NCBI GenBank assembly: GCA_000987045.1
Contig: LAKY01000050.1
Location: 186,001-250,000, forward strand
From: Clostridiales bacterium PH28_bin88
GTDB lineage: Bacteria; Bacillota; PH28-bin88
Length of the DNA stretch: 64,000 nucleotides
Direction of reading: 5' to 3'
Shown: piece after piece, positions 53,713-62,929 of the stretch
Layout of the letters: the number at the start of each line of letters is the position of its first letter
How positions within the stretch are numbered: the stretch's first letter is position 1
The notes under the pieces: generated by a model
Database searches by the model: none
Told to the model about the DNA's origin: nothing
The model's input: the letters and a program-made list of their open reading frames with translations, nothing else
Program-made: the position numbers and the translations under genes

Positions 53713-54105
53713 ATGGAAGCCATGATCAGGGTGAGGATGAGCCAGGCTGATGCGCATTATGGAGGAAACCTGGTCGCCGGAGGACGGTTAATGGAGTTGT
53801 ACGGCGATGTGGCGACCGAATTAATGATTAGACATGACGGCGATGAAGGTCTATTCGTTGCTTATGAACTAGTGGAATTTAAGGCTCCGGTTTATGCCGG
53901 GGACTACCTTGAAGTGATTGGAAAGTTGGTATCTGCCGGTAGGACCTCACGGAAAATTGAGTTCCAGGCCTTCAAGGTTATTGAGTCCAGGCATACGGAA
54001 GGTGATTCGGCGGCAGTGGAACTGGATCACCCCATTCTGGTTAGCAGGGCGATCGGAACGTGCGTAGTACCCTTGGAAAAACAAAGAAAAAAATTCATCG
54101 GCTGA
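53713..54105 (+). CDS. kal: 3-aminobutyryl-CoA ammonia-lyase
   Basis: A 130-residue hot-dog-fold enzyme that removes ammonia from 3-aminobutyryl-CoA to give crotonyl-CoA. Diagnostic segments: [20 protein letters not shown] at the start, [19 protein letters not shown] and [15 protein letters not shown]. These match Kal of lysine fermenters from memory and set it apart from general acyl-CoA thioesterases. I start it at the ATG at 53713 after GGGGGGAA. It completes the kdd-kce-kal set; the aminomutases needed to make the kdd substrate are not in the window. Confidence 0.9.
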   Translation: MEAMIRVRMSQADAHYGGNLVAGGRLMELYGDVATELMIRHDGDEGLFVAYELVEFKAPVYAGDYLEVIGKLVSAGRTSRKIEFQAFKVIESRHTEGDSAAVELDHPILVSRAIGTCVVPLEKQRKKFIG

Positions 54106-54191
54106 ATGACCACCTGCTAAAGCAGGTGGATTCATCCTCGTCAACAAAACAAACTCTTTTCCGTTTAAAGGCACCGGGTGGTGCCTTTAAA
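54103..54191. other. Two tandem perfect hairpins in the 54.1-54.4 kb gap
   Basis: CCACCTGC-taaa-GCAGGTGG (54110-54129), flanked by TGAAT/ATTCA, overlaps the end of kal. TTTAAAGGCACC-gggt-GGTGCCTTTAAA (54164-54191) follows. The first resembles IS200/IS605 end hairpins, the second a terminator without a U run. No ORF between kal and the next gene is supported. Confidence 0.5.
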
Positions 54192-54390
54192 TTATGTCAG
54201 CCGGAATTAAGTTTACCTCGCAAAATACCTATACGGTTGTGCAAGAAACTGAAAATCATGAATCACCCTGATAGCGGCCTTCTCTTTTCGAGGTGCGCAT
54301 GAGGTTGGGGTAAAAAAGGAGTTTAAAGTAATAAAAGCGAACTAGAACTTAAGATTGAAAAATTCTACGAGAGAAGGTTATGGCCGGCCA

Positions 54391-55758
54391 ATGATGAAGA
54401 TTCTCCTCATCTTGCCCCAAGGTGCGATCTACAGGAAGTCAGGCAGTTTTAAAAAGTCTTTGCGCTATGCACCGGTGGCTTTGACTACGTTAGCTGGCCT
54501 GGTGCCTCAAGAATTAAACGCGGAAATCCGGATTGTCGACGAAGGAGTAGAAGAGCTGGATTTTAATACTGAGGCGGACCTGGTAGGGATAACTGCCATT
54601 ACCGGCAGTGCTCCCAGGGCATACCACATTGCCCAAAGGTTTCGAGCTAGGGGGGTCCCGGTAGTCATGGGGGGAGTACACGCCACCTTAATGCCCGGGG
54701 AAGCTGCCAAATACGTGGATACGGTGGTCACCGGGTTTGCTGAAGAATCTTGGCCCCGGCTGTTGCGGGACTTTAAACAGAACAAGATGGAGAGGTTGTA
54801 TACCCAATCACCCCACTTATCTCTGGCCAACCTGCCGATTGCCCGCCGCGATCTGTTAAAAAAGGAAGCTTATATCACTACCAACAGCATGCAGGCCACC
54901 AGAGGCTGTATCAATAATTGCGATTTCTGCGTCATACCGGTCGCCTGGGGCCGCCGCATGTATTTCCGGCCCGTGGAAGAAGTGGTGAAGGAAGCGGCGG
55001 AACTGCCGGGTAAAGCATTGCTGTTTGTAGACCCGAGCCCGATAGAAAATGTCGAGTATGCAAAAAGCCTGTTCCGGGCCTTGATCCCCCTGAAAAAGAA
55101 GTGGGTTGGCCTGGCGACCACCAAGATTACAAAGGACCCGGAATTACTGGATTTGGCCACGAAAAGCGGGTGTAAAGGGCTCCTGATCGGGTTTGAATCC
55201 GTGACCCAGGAAACCCTTAGATTGGCCAATAAGCGGTTTAATTCAGTGAACGATTACAGTGAGATGGTCAAAAAACTTCACGCCCGGGGTATTGCCATCA
55301 TGGGCTGCTTTGTCTTTGGGTTTGATAATGACGATAAGGACGTATTTCAAAGAACCGTGGAGTTCGTTGACAGGATCCGTATTGACCTGCCAAGGTACGC
55401 GGTGTTAACCCCTTTCCCGGGCACTCCCCTTTATAAGAAGTTGAAAAGTGAAGGGCGAATACTCAAGGACAATCGATGGTCCCTCTTCGATGCCCAGCAT
55501 GTAGTCTTTAAACCGGCCAAAATGACCCCCGAGGAACTCCAGGAGGGCCACTATTGGGCCTGGCGCCAGAGCTATACAGCAGGGTCGATTTTCAAACGCC
55601 TTGCGGGTTCTCGCTGTCTCCTCCAGGTCCTGGTCCCGGCCAACGTAGGCTACCGGGAGTATGCCAGGGCTTTGCCGGGTTATACCGAGGAAGTCTTGAC
55701 AGAAGGTACCTGGATTGATGTAAATGAACCGGTCGGCGGCCTCGAGGGAAGGCTTTGA
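54391..55758 (+). CDS. B12-binding-domain radical SAM protein 1
   Basis: About 455 residues. An N-terminal cobalamin-binding-like Rossmann domain (ILLILPQGAIYRKSG, and VVMGGVHATLMPGEA) is followed by a radical SAM domain with RGCINNCDFCVIP (C-x3-C-x2-C, about residue 185) and IGFESVTQETLRLANKRFNS. A C-terminal extension has YRFTPFPGTPLYKKL-like text (TPFPGTPLYKKL). Such enzymes methylate or rearrange unactivated carbons, often in lipid or natural-product pathways. It starts at the ATG pair at 54391; the ribosome binding site is weak. It heads a five-gene cluster. Confidence 0.85.
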   Translation: MMKILLILPQGAIYRKSGSFKKSLRYAPVALTTLAGLVPQELNAEIRIVDEGVEELDFNTEADLVGITAITGSAPRAYHIAQRFRARGVPVVMGGVHATLMPGEAAKYVDTVVTGFAEESWPRLLRDFKQNKMERLYTQSPHLSLANLPIARRDLLKKEAYITTNSMQATRGCINNCDFCVIPVAWGRRMYFRPVEEVVKEAAELPGKALLFVDPSPIENVEYAKSLFRALIPLKKKWVGLATTKITKDPELLDLATKSGCKGLLIGFESVTQETLRLANKRFNSVNDYSEMVKKLHARGIAIMGCFVFGFDNDDKDVFQRTVEFVDRIRIDLPRYAVLTPFPGTPLYKKLKSEGRILKDNRWSLFDAQHVVFKPAKMTPEELQEGHYWAWRQSYTAGSIFKRLAGSRCLLQVLVPANVGYREYARALPGYTEEVLTEGTWIDVNEPVGGLEGRL

Positions 55759-55786
55759 ATACAGCTGTCACAGGGAGTAATAATAA

Positions 55787-57130
55787 ATGAAAATTACCCT
55801 GATTATGCCTTCGGTAGGAAGAAAACCTAACCGCTCCTACGTGAAAACCTGGCAGATGGAACCCCTGGCCTTGGCTGTCCTGGCGGGACTAACCCCTGAA
55901 GAAGCGGAAATTGTCTTTTATGACGACCGCTTTGAAGAAATCGATTTTAACGAAGGCACGGACTTGGTAGCGATAAATGTGGAGACATACACGGCAAGGC
56001 GAGCATACCAGATCGCGGCTCAGTTCCGGGAGCGAGGAGTGCCGGTGATTTTGGGGGGTTATCATCCCACGCTGGTTCCGGAGGAGGCGATTCTTTACGC
56101 TGATGCCGTCATGGTTGGTGAAGCGGAAGGCGTGTGGAGGGATGTGCTGGCAGATGTCAAAAGCGGCACGCTAAAAAGAGTCTACCGCTCGACGGATCGC
56201 CCTTCTTTGGCCGGGATCAAACCAAACCGGAAAATTTACGAGGGTAAAAGGTACATGCCGCTGGCCCTAATGGAATGGGGCCGGGGATGCAAGTTTTCCT
56301 GCGATTTCTGTTCTATCACCAGTTTCTACAAGGCAACATACAACTATCGCCCTGTCAATGAAGTGGCAGCAGAGATCGAAAGCCTCAAGAAAAGGGTCGT
56401 TTTCTTTGTTGATGACAATATCGGCGCCTTTCCCGCCGCCACCAAGCAACTGTTCCGGGAGCTGGTCCCGCTCAAGATCAGGTGGGTGGGACAAATCAGC
56501 ATCAACTTGTCAGAAGACCGAGAGATGCTGGAATTGATGGTTAAAAGCGGCTGCCAGGGCGTGTTAATCGGCTTGGAATCCTTGCACGAAAGCAACTTGA
56601 CTCAAATGAACAAGTATTGGAGTAATAGAACGCGGGATTACGAGCGGGCTGTCGCCAGGTTCCGCGATTATGGATTGGTGATTTACGGTACCTTTGTTTT
56701 CGGCTATGACCATGACGGCAAGGACAGTTTCGAACTCGCCCTGGACTTTGCCCTGCGGCAAAAGCTCTTTTTCGCCGCCTTCAACCATCTGGTCCCTTTC
56801 CCCGGCACCCCTTTGTACCGTTCCCTGCTGGAGCAAGGAAGGTTGATGGACGAAAAGTGGTGGTTGAACCCGGAGTATCGTTTCGGTGATGTGGTTTTTC
56901 ACCCGCGAAGGATGGCGGCCCAGGAACTGGCGGAAACCTGTTTGGCATACCGGAGAAAGTTCTACAGCTATAGTTATATTCTTAACAGAGGGTTGGATTT
57001 CCGGGCCAACAGCAAAGACCTTTTTCACGCAGCCACCTTTTTTGCCCAGAATCTGCTGGCGAAGAAGGAAGTGGAGCACCGCCAGGGGTTGCCTCTGGGA
57101 AATGGAAACCTCGCGGACTGTGGGCGGTGA
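55787..57130 (+). CDS. B12-binding-domain radical SAM protein 2
   Basis: A 447-residue homologue of the preceding gene. The B12-type domain has ITLIMPSVGRKPNRS and VILGGYHPTLVPEEA. The radical SAM motif is RGCKFSCDFCSIT (about residue 168), then GVLIGLESLHESNL and FPGTPLYRSLLEQGR. The B12-type DxHxxG motif is not intact in either protein, as in many of this subfamily. It starts 28 bp after the first, with AGGGAG upstream. Two non-identical copies in tandem suggest two successive radical steps on one scaffold, which is inference. Confidence 0.85.
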   Translation: MKITLIMPSVGRKPNRSYVKTWQMEPLALAVLAGLTPEEAEIVFYDDRFEEIDFNEGTDLVAINVETYTARRAYQIAAQFRERGVPVILGGYHPTLVPEEAILYADAVMVGEAEGVWRDVLADVKSGTLKRVYRSTDRPSLAGIKPNRKIYEGKRYMPLALMEWGRGCKFSCDFCSITSFYKATYNYRPVNEVAAEIESLKKRVVFFVDDNIGAFPAATKQLFRELVPLKIRWVGQISINLSEDREMLELMVKSGCQGVLIGLESLHESNLTQMNKYWSNRTRDYERAVARFRDYGLVIYGTFVFGYDHDGKDSFELALDFALRQKLFFAAFNHLVPFPGTPLYRSLLEQGRLMDEKWWLNPEYRFGDVVFHPRRMAAQELAETCLAYRRKFYSYSYILNRGLDFRANSKDLFHAATFFAQNLLAKKEVEHRQGLPLGNGNLADCGR

Positions 57131-57134
57131 GAGG

Positions 57135-58244
57135 ATGAGCCGGTATGTCTTTGAACTGGCGGGGGAAAGGGATGACCTTGCCCTGCAAAAGCTGCTGAGC
57201 GAGAACCCGATGCCCGGGGAGATCTCTGTTGCCTTTCACCGTAAACCCAGCTACTTTTATGGAGCCGGGGTGCAGGGCAAGTTCCACCAGACGCTGATCG
57301 TCCGGGACCAGCGGACGGGGGATCCCGCCGGTTGTATTTCCAGGGCTATTAAACCTATCTTCATTAATGGAAAGGTGGCCGACATAGGGTATTTAAGCAA
57401 CCTGAGGCTAAAGCCGGAATTTCGCGGTGGTACCCTCATCGCCCGGGGGTGCGGGTACCTGAGAGAATTGCACCGGGATGGCAGGGCGGCGGTTTATCTA
57501 CTAACCATCATCGAGGATAATACAGGCGCCGTTAACCTGTTGACCAGCGGCAGGGCGGGGCTCCCCTCCTGCTTCGACCTGGGCCGCTATATTACCTACG
57601 CAATCAATATTTACAGGAAAAAACCACCCATCGTGTCCGGTGTTGGAGTTGTCAGGGGTTCAGCGGATTTGCTGGATGAAATCATTGACTGTTTGCACCG
57701 GAATGGGCGGGAGAAACAGTTCTACCCTTATTACTCGAAAGAAGACTTCACCCTGCCAGGGGATCCCCTGAGGGGCTTCAAGGTTGAGGATTTTTTCGTG
57801 GCCTTGAGGAATGACCAGGTTGCCGGTGTGATGGGCAAGTGGGACCAAAGGGATTTCAAACAGACTGTTGTCGTGGGGTATAGCGGGAAAATGAAGTGGG
57901 TCAGGCCCCTCTACAACCTGGCTGCAGGGTTGGTGGGGTTTTCGCCGCTGCCCCTCGCCGGCTCCGAACTGAATTCATTCTACGGCAGTTTTATCGCCGT
58001 TGACGGTAATGACCTGCAGGTGTTTCGCGCTTTGCTCCGCGAGGTATATAACGACGCCGCGGGAAAAGGATACTCGTATTTCTTGGTGGGGCTGCATGCC
58101 GGGGACAGCCTTGCCAGGGCCTGCACTGAATACAATCACCTCAAGTACACCAGCAGGCTGTATGCCGCTTACTGGAAGGACGGCGAGGATTTTTGCCGGA
58201 GCTTGGATAACAGGGTGCCGTACCTGGAAATCGGCACCTTGTAG
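57135..58244 (+). CDS. GNAT-like acyltransferase, two-domain (putative)
   Basis: A 369-residue protein starting MSRYVFELAGERDDLALQKL, 4 bp after the second radical SAM gene with GAGAGG upstream. The first half resembles a GNAT fold (ADIGYLSNLRLKPEFRGGTL in the acyl-CoA-binding position, RGGTLIARG for the pyrophosphate loop). The second half (about 230-369) repeats the size and pattern without a clear CoA motif. It probably transfers an acyl or aminoacyl group in the pathway of this cluster. I cannot name the substrate. Confidence 0.65.
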   Translation: MSRYVFELAGERDDLALQKLLSENPMPGEISVAFHRKPSYFYGAGVQGKFHQTLIVRDQRTGDPAGCISRAIKPIFINGKVADIGYLSNLRLKPEFRGGTLIARGCGYLRELHRDGRAAVYLLTIIEDNTGAVNLLTSGRAGLPSCFDLGRYITYAINIYRKKPPIVSGVGVVRGSADLLDEIIDCLHRNGREKQFYPYYSKEDFTLPGDPLRGFKVEDFFVALRNDQVAGVMGKWDQRDFKQTVVVGYSGKMKWVRPLYNLAAGLVGFSPLPLAGSELNSFYGSFIAVDGNDLQVFRALLREVYNDAAGKGYSYFLVGLHAGDSLARACTEYNHLKYTSRLYAAYWKDGEDFCRSLDNRVPYLEIGTL

Positions 58245-58262
58245 AGGGAGGGAGAGCGAGGG

Positions 58263-58982
58263 ATGGCCCGGTTAACAGGTCGCATTGTTCCCGTCGCCAG
58301 CTTGTCGTGTTCTCAAAAGGCCCGGATGTTCGAACTTTTCGCGAGCCATTTTCATAATGCCGATAAAAAGAATTTCGACGGGGATTTAGCGGAAAAACCC
58401 TGGGTAATTCTCCTGGAAAGCCGTGACAGTGGAGAAATCCGGGGATTCTCCACCCTGTCTTTGATGAACCGGTCGATTGATGGTATTCCGGTTAAAGTCG
58501 TATTTTCCGGAGATACAATCATCCACCGGGATTACTGGGGTGGACTGGAATTACCCCGGGTGTGGCTGGATTTCGTTTACTCCCATACCAGGGAAGACAG
58601 GGAGGCCAGGTGGTACTGGTATTTGATATCCAAGGGGTACAAGACGTACAGGTTTCTGCCTGTATACTTTTACCACTTTTATCCCCGTTACGACCGCGGT
58701 ATTCCGGCCTTTGAGCAGAAGTTACTGGATGCTTTCGCGGAATTTAAATTCCCGGGCCAATACGACCCGGAAACCGGTGTGATTAAAACCTGCCGCGATT
58801 ATTTGAAGCCCGGGGTAGCGGAAGTCACTTCCCGCAGGCTCAAGGACCCCCATATCAAGTATTTTGTAGAAAAGAACCCGGGCTACTATTTGGGGGATGA
58901 ACTGGCCTGCATCGCGGAATTGAGTGAAACAAATTTGAAGCCGTTTGGTCACCGGCTGCTTAAAGGCTGCTGGCGTATTTGA
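58263..58982 (+). CDS. Unrecognised cluster protein, acyltransferase-like size
   Basis: A 239-residue soluble protein. By eye it has a central segment with repeated aromatic residues (ARWYWYLISKGYKTYRFLPV, YFYHFYPRYDRGIP) and a PHIKYFVEKNPGYYLGDEL stretch near the end. I do not recognise the family; the layout is loosely GNAT-like. It starts at ATG with GGGAGGGAG upstream, 18 bp after the preceding gene, and its end lies just before the GH3-like gene. Translation coupling and constant direction show that it belongs to the same pathway. Confidence 0.55.
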   Translation: MARLTGRIVPVASLSCSQKARMFELFASHFHNADKKNFDGDLAEKPWVILLESRDSGEIRGFSTLSLMNRSIDGIPVKVVFSGDTIIHRDYWGGLELPRVWLDFVYSHTREDREARWYWYLISKGYKTYRFLPVYFYHFYPRYDRGIPAFEQKLLDAFAEFKFPGQYDPETGVIKTCRDYLKPGVAEVTSRRLKDPHIKYFVEKNPGYYLGDELACIAELSETNLKPFGHRLLKGCWRI

Positions 58983-59004
58983 CCGGCGAAAGGAATGGAG
59001 AGGA

Positions 59005-60729
59005 TTGGCGCGGTTAGTTATCCCATTGATCTTTAATTGTTTGTGGCTGTGCTTATGCCTTAAAAAGTACCTTGCTTTCAAGCGGGCTGTTCATCATGTG
59101 GAAAAAACGCAACAGCGAGTATTATTGAACATCATTGCCAGGAACAAAGGAACCGATTACGGGAAAAAGTACTCCTTTGACAGGATTGCCGGTGTTGAAT
59201 CTTTCCAGGCAAGTGTGCCCATCTCCACTTATGAATCTTACAAGCCTTATATTGAAGCCATCGCTGACGGGCGGCAGCAGGTGTTAACCGGCGAAAGGGT
59301 GACCATGCTGGAACCGACCAGCGGATCGACTTGTGCATCAAAATACATTCCCTATACCAAGTCCCTCCGGGAGGAGTTCCAACAAGGTATCGCTCCATGG
59401 GTATTCGATCTGTATTCCCACCGGAAAAAGATGTTACTTGGCAAGGCCTACTGGTCGATCAGCCCCGCAGGTTCGCTGCGTACCAGGACAACGGGCGGGG
59501 TCCCGGTGGGTTTCGAGGAAGACACCGGGTATTTCGGTTTTTTGGAACGGTACTTCCTGAAACATCTCCTGGTAGTGCCGAAAGAAGTTGCTCAAATATC
59601 CCATATGGAGACCTTCAGGTATGTTACACTGCTGTTCTTGCTGAAAGAAAAACGCTTAAGCTTTATTTCGGTCTGGAACCCGACTTTTCTCACCCTTCTG
59701 TTGAAACCGCTGACCGGCTGGGCGGATCGGCTTATTTCCGACATCAAAAGCGGCACCGTTTCCCCGCCCGGCCCTATTCGACCCGACATCCTTTCCAAAC
59801 TGTCGGCCCTGGTTACCGGGGACGAAAAAAGGGCGGAAGAACTCACGGAGATACTGGCAGGTGATTTGGCCGGCCGCGAGCCAAATTACAGGCAGATCTG
59901 GCCCGATCTTGCCTTGATCAGCTGCTGGGCTGATGCGAGTGCCGGGTCGTATCTGTACCAGCTAAAAGAACTTTTCCCGGGTGTAGAGATCCAGGGGAAA
60001 GGTTTGCTGGCAACGGAAGGTATCGTCTCTTTCCCCTTAACAGGTGTCAAGGGTTCTGCCCTGGCTGTTACCTCCCACTTCTTTGAATTCGCGGAAGCCG
60101 AAGGGCAGGGAGACCAATCCTCGATAAAGATCAGGAGAGCGCATGAGCTTGAAAGGGGAAAGTCGTATTCCGTAATTATTACCACCGGTGGCGGTTTATA
60201 CAGGTACAGATTGCAAGACCTTATCCGCGTAGAGGGATTTTTAGGCCAGTGCCCTTTAATCACCTTCACCGGTAAAGAGGATCAAATCAGTGACTTGTTT
60301 GGGGAAAAGCTCAGCGAAAGTCATGTCGATGCGGTTATGCACGAGGTGTTTGTCAAGTATGAGTTAAGACCACGGTTTTATATGGTCGCTCCTGAGAAAA
60401 CCGCGGATGGGCGGCATTTTTATACCTTGTTCATTGAATTGGATGAGGGGCTGTCGCAAGTGTCCAACCTGGTTAATGATGTTGAACTCCGGCTGCGGGA
60501 AAACTACCATTACCAGTACTGCCGGACGATTGGACAGTTGGACGGCCTGAGACTGTTCGTCATTTCCAAAGGTGGATTAAAAACATATCTCGAGGGTTGT
60601 GCTTCCCGCGGTCAAAGGTTGGGAGACGTGAAACCTGTGGCCTTGCATAAACACTTTGGCTGGTCCGGCGTGTTTGAGGGAAACTTCGTTAATCCCGGTC
60701 AACCGGAAGTTACGCGACGGCAAAAGTAG
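59005..60729 (+). CDS. GH3-family acyl-adenylate ligase
   Basis: About 574 residues of the GH3 (auxin-responsive promoter) family, which joins an acyl-adenylate to an amino acid or other amine. Features: IARNKGTDYGKKYSFDRIAG, VPISTYESYKPYIEAIADG, the ATP-binding TSGSTCASKYIPYT, the adenylation TTGGGLYRYRLQDLIRVEG and TGKEDQISDLFGEKLSE. An N-terminal hydrophobic segment (LVIPLIFNCLWLCLCL) may anchor it in the membrane. The start is uncertain; I favour the TTG at 59005. It closes the radical SAM/acyltransferase cluster and probably makes the final conjugate. Confidence 0.85.
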   Translation: MARLVIPLIFNCLWLCLCLKKYLAFKRAVHHVEKTQQRVLLNIIARNKGTDYGKKYSFDRIAGVESFQASVPISTYESYKPYIEAIADGRQQVLTGERVTMLEPTSGSTCASKYIPYTKSLREEFQQGIAPWVFDLYSHRKKMLLGKAYWSISPAGSLRTRTTGGVPVGFEEDTGYFGFLERYFLKHLLVVPKEVAQISHMETFRYVTLLFLLKEKRLSFISVWNPTFLTLLLKPLTGWADRLISDIKSGTVSPPGPIRPDILSKLSALVTGDEKRAEELTEILAGDLAGREPNYRQIWPDLALISCWADASAGSYLYQLKELFPGVEIQGKGLLATEGIVSFPLTGVKGSALAVTSHFFEFAEAEGQGDQSSIKIRRAHELERGKSYSVIITTGGGLYRYRLQDLIRVEGFLGQCPLITFTGKEDQISDLFGEKLSESHVDAVMHEVFVKYELRPRFYMVAPEKTADGRHFYTLFIELDEGLSQVSNLVNDVELRLRENYHYQYCRTIGQLDGLRLFVISKGGLKTYLEGCASRGQRLGDVKPVALHKHFGWSGVFEGNFVNPGQPEVTRRQK

Positions 60730-60760
60730 CAACAGGCTCTTGGACAACCGTTCGTAGGGT

Positions 60761-62512
60761 TTAAGCCGTGCAAGTTGCCCTTACCGGGTTGTGATTATTG
60801 TACTGGACAGGCAGCCGGACAACGAAGGTGGTCCCTTGCCCGTATTGGCTGGTTACGTGGATGGAACCGCCGTGGTTTTCAACAATCCTGAGGGTAATGG
60901 AGAGTCCCAGGCCGGTGCCCTCCTCCTTGGTGCTGAAGAAAGGTTCGAAGATGTGTTTGACCTTGTCTTCCGGGATGCCTGTACCGGTATCCTGGAATTC
61001 GAGTACTACCTCTTTCAGGTCCTGGGTGGGATAGGCTTTGACATGAAGGCTCCCTCCTCCGGGCATGGCTTCGATGGCGTTCAGGGTAAGGTTGATGACG
61101 ACTTGCTTGAGTTGCTCGGCATCCGCTGTGATGTCCGGGAGGTCCTCGGCCAGGTACATTCTAATGGTAACATCGTGGAGCAAAGCCTCACTGGTCATCA
61201 AGTACACGACGTCTTCCAGAAACCCTTTTAATTTTACCAACTCCATCCTGGGTGCGGCGGGCTTGGTTAGCAGGAGAAACTCTTTGACCAGCATATTTAC
61301 CCGTTCCAGCTCGGTGAGGATCACCTCGACATACTCCCGCCCCTTTTCGGTCAGGGATTGACCCTTAACCAGCTGGCAGAACCCTTTTACGGTAGTCAGA
61401 GGGTTGCGGATCTCGTGAGCCAGGCCTGCAGCGAGTTGGCCTACCAGCGCCAGTTTCTCGGAACGCTGCAGGTACTCTTCTTCTTCCTTGCGTTTGGCCG
61501 TTTTGCCCTGATCAAGGGCTGCTGCCGCCACCTGTACCAACTCCTGTAAGTCGTCCTCGGGAAAGGCCGCCACACTGGTGGTGACGGTGACTTTTCCTCC
61601 GGGTTGCCTTTCGGCGCCGGCAATAACTATATTTTCAACGGCCTTCCGGATTTCACCTGATAAGTGGGCTGCTGACTCTTTCTCGGTACCAGGCACGATG
61701 ATGGCAAAGTGTCCTCCGCCGTACCTGAACACCGATCCCCTATCGCCAACGGTGCTGGAGATGACAGCGGCTACTTGTACAACCAGGTTGTTGCCCGCAA
61801 GATACCCCAGCATGCCGTTGTAGTTTCGCAGGTTATCGATATCCGCAAAAATCAGACTCAATGGGTTTTTGGTCTTGGCCGCTGCTTTTTGCTGCGTAGA
61901 CAAGTAGGAGTTGAAGCTGCGGAAATTATACAGGCCGGTTAACTCGTCTCGTTCCGCCAGATGAACTAACTGTTCGCGATAGACCTTTTCTTTGTTCCGA
62001 GTATAAGCCCCAAACTGAGTGGTCAGGAACATCAGGGAGATGATCGTAAGGGAGGCGATCAGGTGGCCCTCCGACCCCAAGCCGGTTTCCCGTTGAACAT
62101 AAAAAATAAACGTGAGGATGGCGGCGCTGTTAAGAGTAAAGGATAGCAGGCCAAAACCGGCCCCGAATTGCAGAGAGTAGGTTAGCGGCGGTATCAGGTA
62201 GATAAACATGAATTCGCTGCGATAACCCCCGCTGATGAAAACAACGTAAGTGAGGATGCCTGTTCCCGAGAGTAAAGAGAGGTAGTGCCAGGGGGAGGGT
62301 GCTTCGGTTGGTTCCTGGAAAGCCAGGATTACCTGGACCAGGAAGAAGAGGACACCGAAAAAGATACCCGTGGCAAAAAGGGAAGGATTGTCTTGCGGGA
62401 GATACCCGTACCGGCTGAACAAAAGAAAAAAGCAAATAACTGTCAACGCTAATCTGAGATAGAAGACAGCGCTCCTGAACTGGTGTGTCTGATGGAATTC
62501 AGGGTAATTCAT
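60761..62512 (-). CDS. Membrane histidine kinase with degenerate GGDEF domain
   Basis: A 583-residue sensor. Six membrane helices (about 18-165) carry no extracellular domain. A GGDEF-type domain follows (about 185-340): RDELTGLYNFRSFNSYL and FADIDNLRNYNG are kept, but the signature loop reads YGGGHF in place of GGDEF, so cyclic-di-GMP synthesis is unlikely. Then a HisKA domain with AHEIRNPLTTVKGF and a full ATPase domain with NLTLNAIEAM, DTGTGIPEDK and GTGLGLS. No response regulator is adjacent. It starts at ATG 62512. Its divergent neighbour carries a cyclic-di-GMP riboswitch, so the degenerate GGDEF may bind nucleotide as a sensor. Confidence 0.88.
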   Translation of the reverse strand: MNYPEFHQTHQFRSAVFYLRLALTVICFFLLFSRYGYLPQDNPSLFATGIFFGVLFFLVQVILAFQEPTEAPSPWHYLSLLSGTGILTYVVFISGGYRSEFMFIYLIPPLTYSLQFGAGFGLLSFTLNSAAILTFIFYVQRETGLGSEGHLIASLTIISLMFLTTQFGAYTRNKEKVYREQLVHLAERDELTGLYNFRSFNSYLSTQQKAAAKTKNPLSLIFADIDNLRNYNGMLGYLAGNNLVVQVAAVISSTVGDRGSVFRYGGGHFAIIVPGTEKESAAHLSGEIRKAVENIVIAGAERQPGGKVTVTTSVAAFPEDDLQELVQVAAAALDQGKTAKRKEEEEYLQRSEKLALVGQLAAGLAHEIRNPLTTVKGFCQLVKGQSLTEKGREYVEVILTELERVNMLVKEFLLLTKPAAPRMELVKLKGFLEDVVYLMTSEALLHDVTIRMYLAEDLPDITADAEQLKQVVINLTLNAIEAMPGGGSLHVKAYPTQDLKEVVLEFQDTGTGIPEDKVKHIFEPFFSTKEEGTGLGLSITLRIVENHGGSIHVTSQYGQGTTFVVRLPVQYNNHNPVRATCTA

Positions 62513-62729
62513 GTTAATGCCTTCTCAATATAAAAGTACAGCATAATTCCACATAACCCAACAAATTCCTCCAATGAAAAAGGTCGTAATTTGGCAGATG
62601 TTGCCTAAGTGTGTCGTAATGCGGGAGTTCCTCTCCGTCAACATGTATCCTGGCAAGTTTTTTCCAAAATACTACCGGTCTACCCCCAAAAAGGCAACAC
62701 CTGTTCCGTACCATTTTAGTGAGAAAGAA

Positions 62730-62822
62730 ATCCCGAAAGGGCAAACCTACCCGAAAGGGAGGGTCGCAAAGCCATGGGCCTAAAGCAGGTGGTGCTAGGG
62801 CTGCCAGGCTACCGAAGGAAGG
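62730..62822 (+). promoter_or_regulatory. Cyclic-di-GMP-I (GEMM) riboswitch
   Basis: The hallmark segments are in order: AAAGGGCAAACCTACCCGAA, AGGGTCGCAAAGCCATGGG, CCTAAAGC, GCTAGGGCTGCCAGGCTACC and GAAGG. The GGCAAACC, CGCAAAGCC and CCTAAA parts are the ligand-binding core. It lies about 107 bp upstream of the stalk-domain gene start. I see no terminator in the leader, so control may be translational or by an unseen platform. Confidence 0.93.
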
Positions 62823-62929
62823 TGATAGGGCTTTTGTATTCCTGAGGTACTTTAAGGTTTTAAGGGACAGGCTATTCTAGTTTGAGAAGGGGGGAAAAGC
62901 CCGCAGGTGGGGACAGAGCGGGCGAAAGA

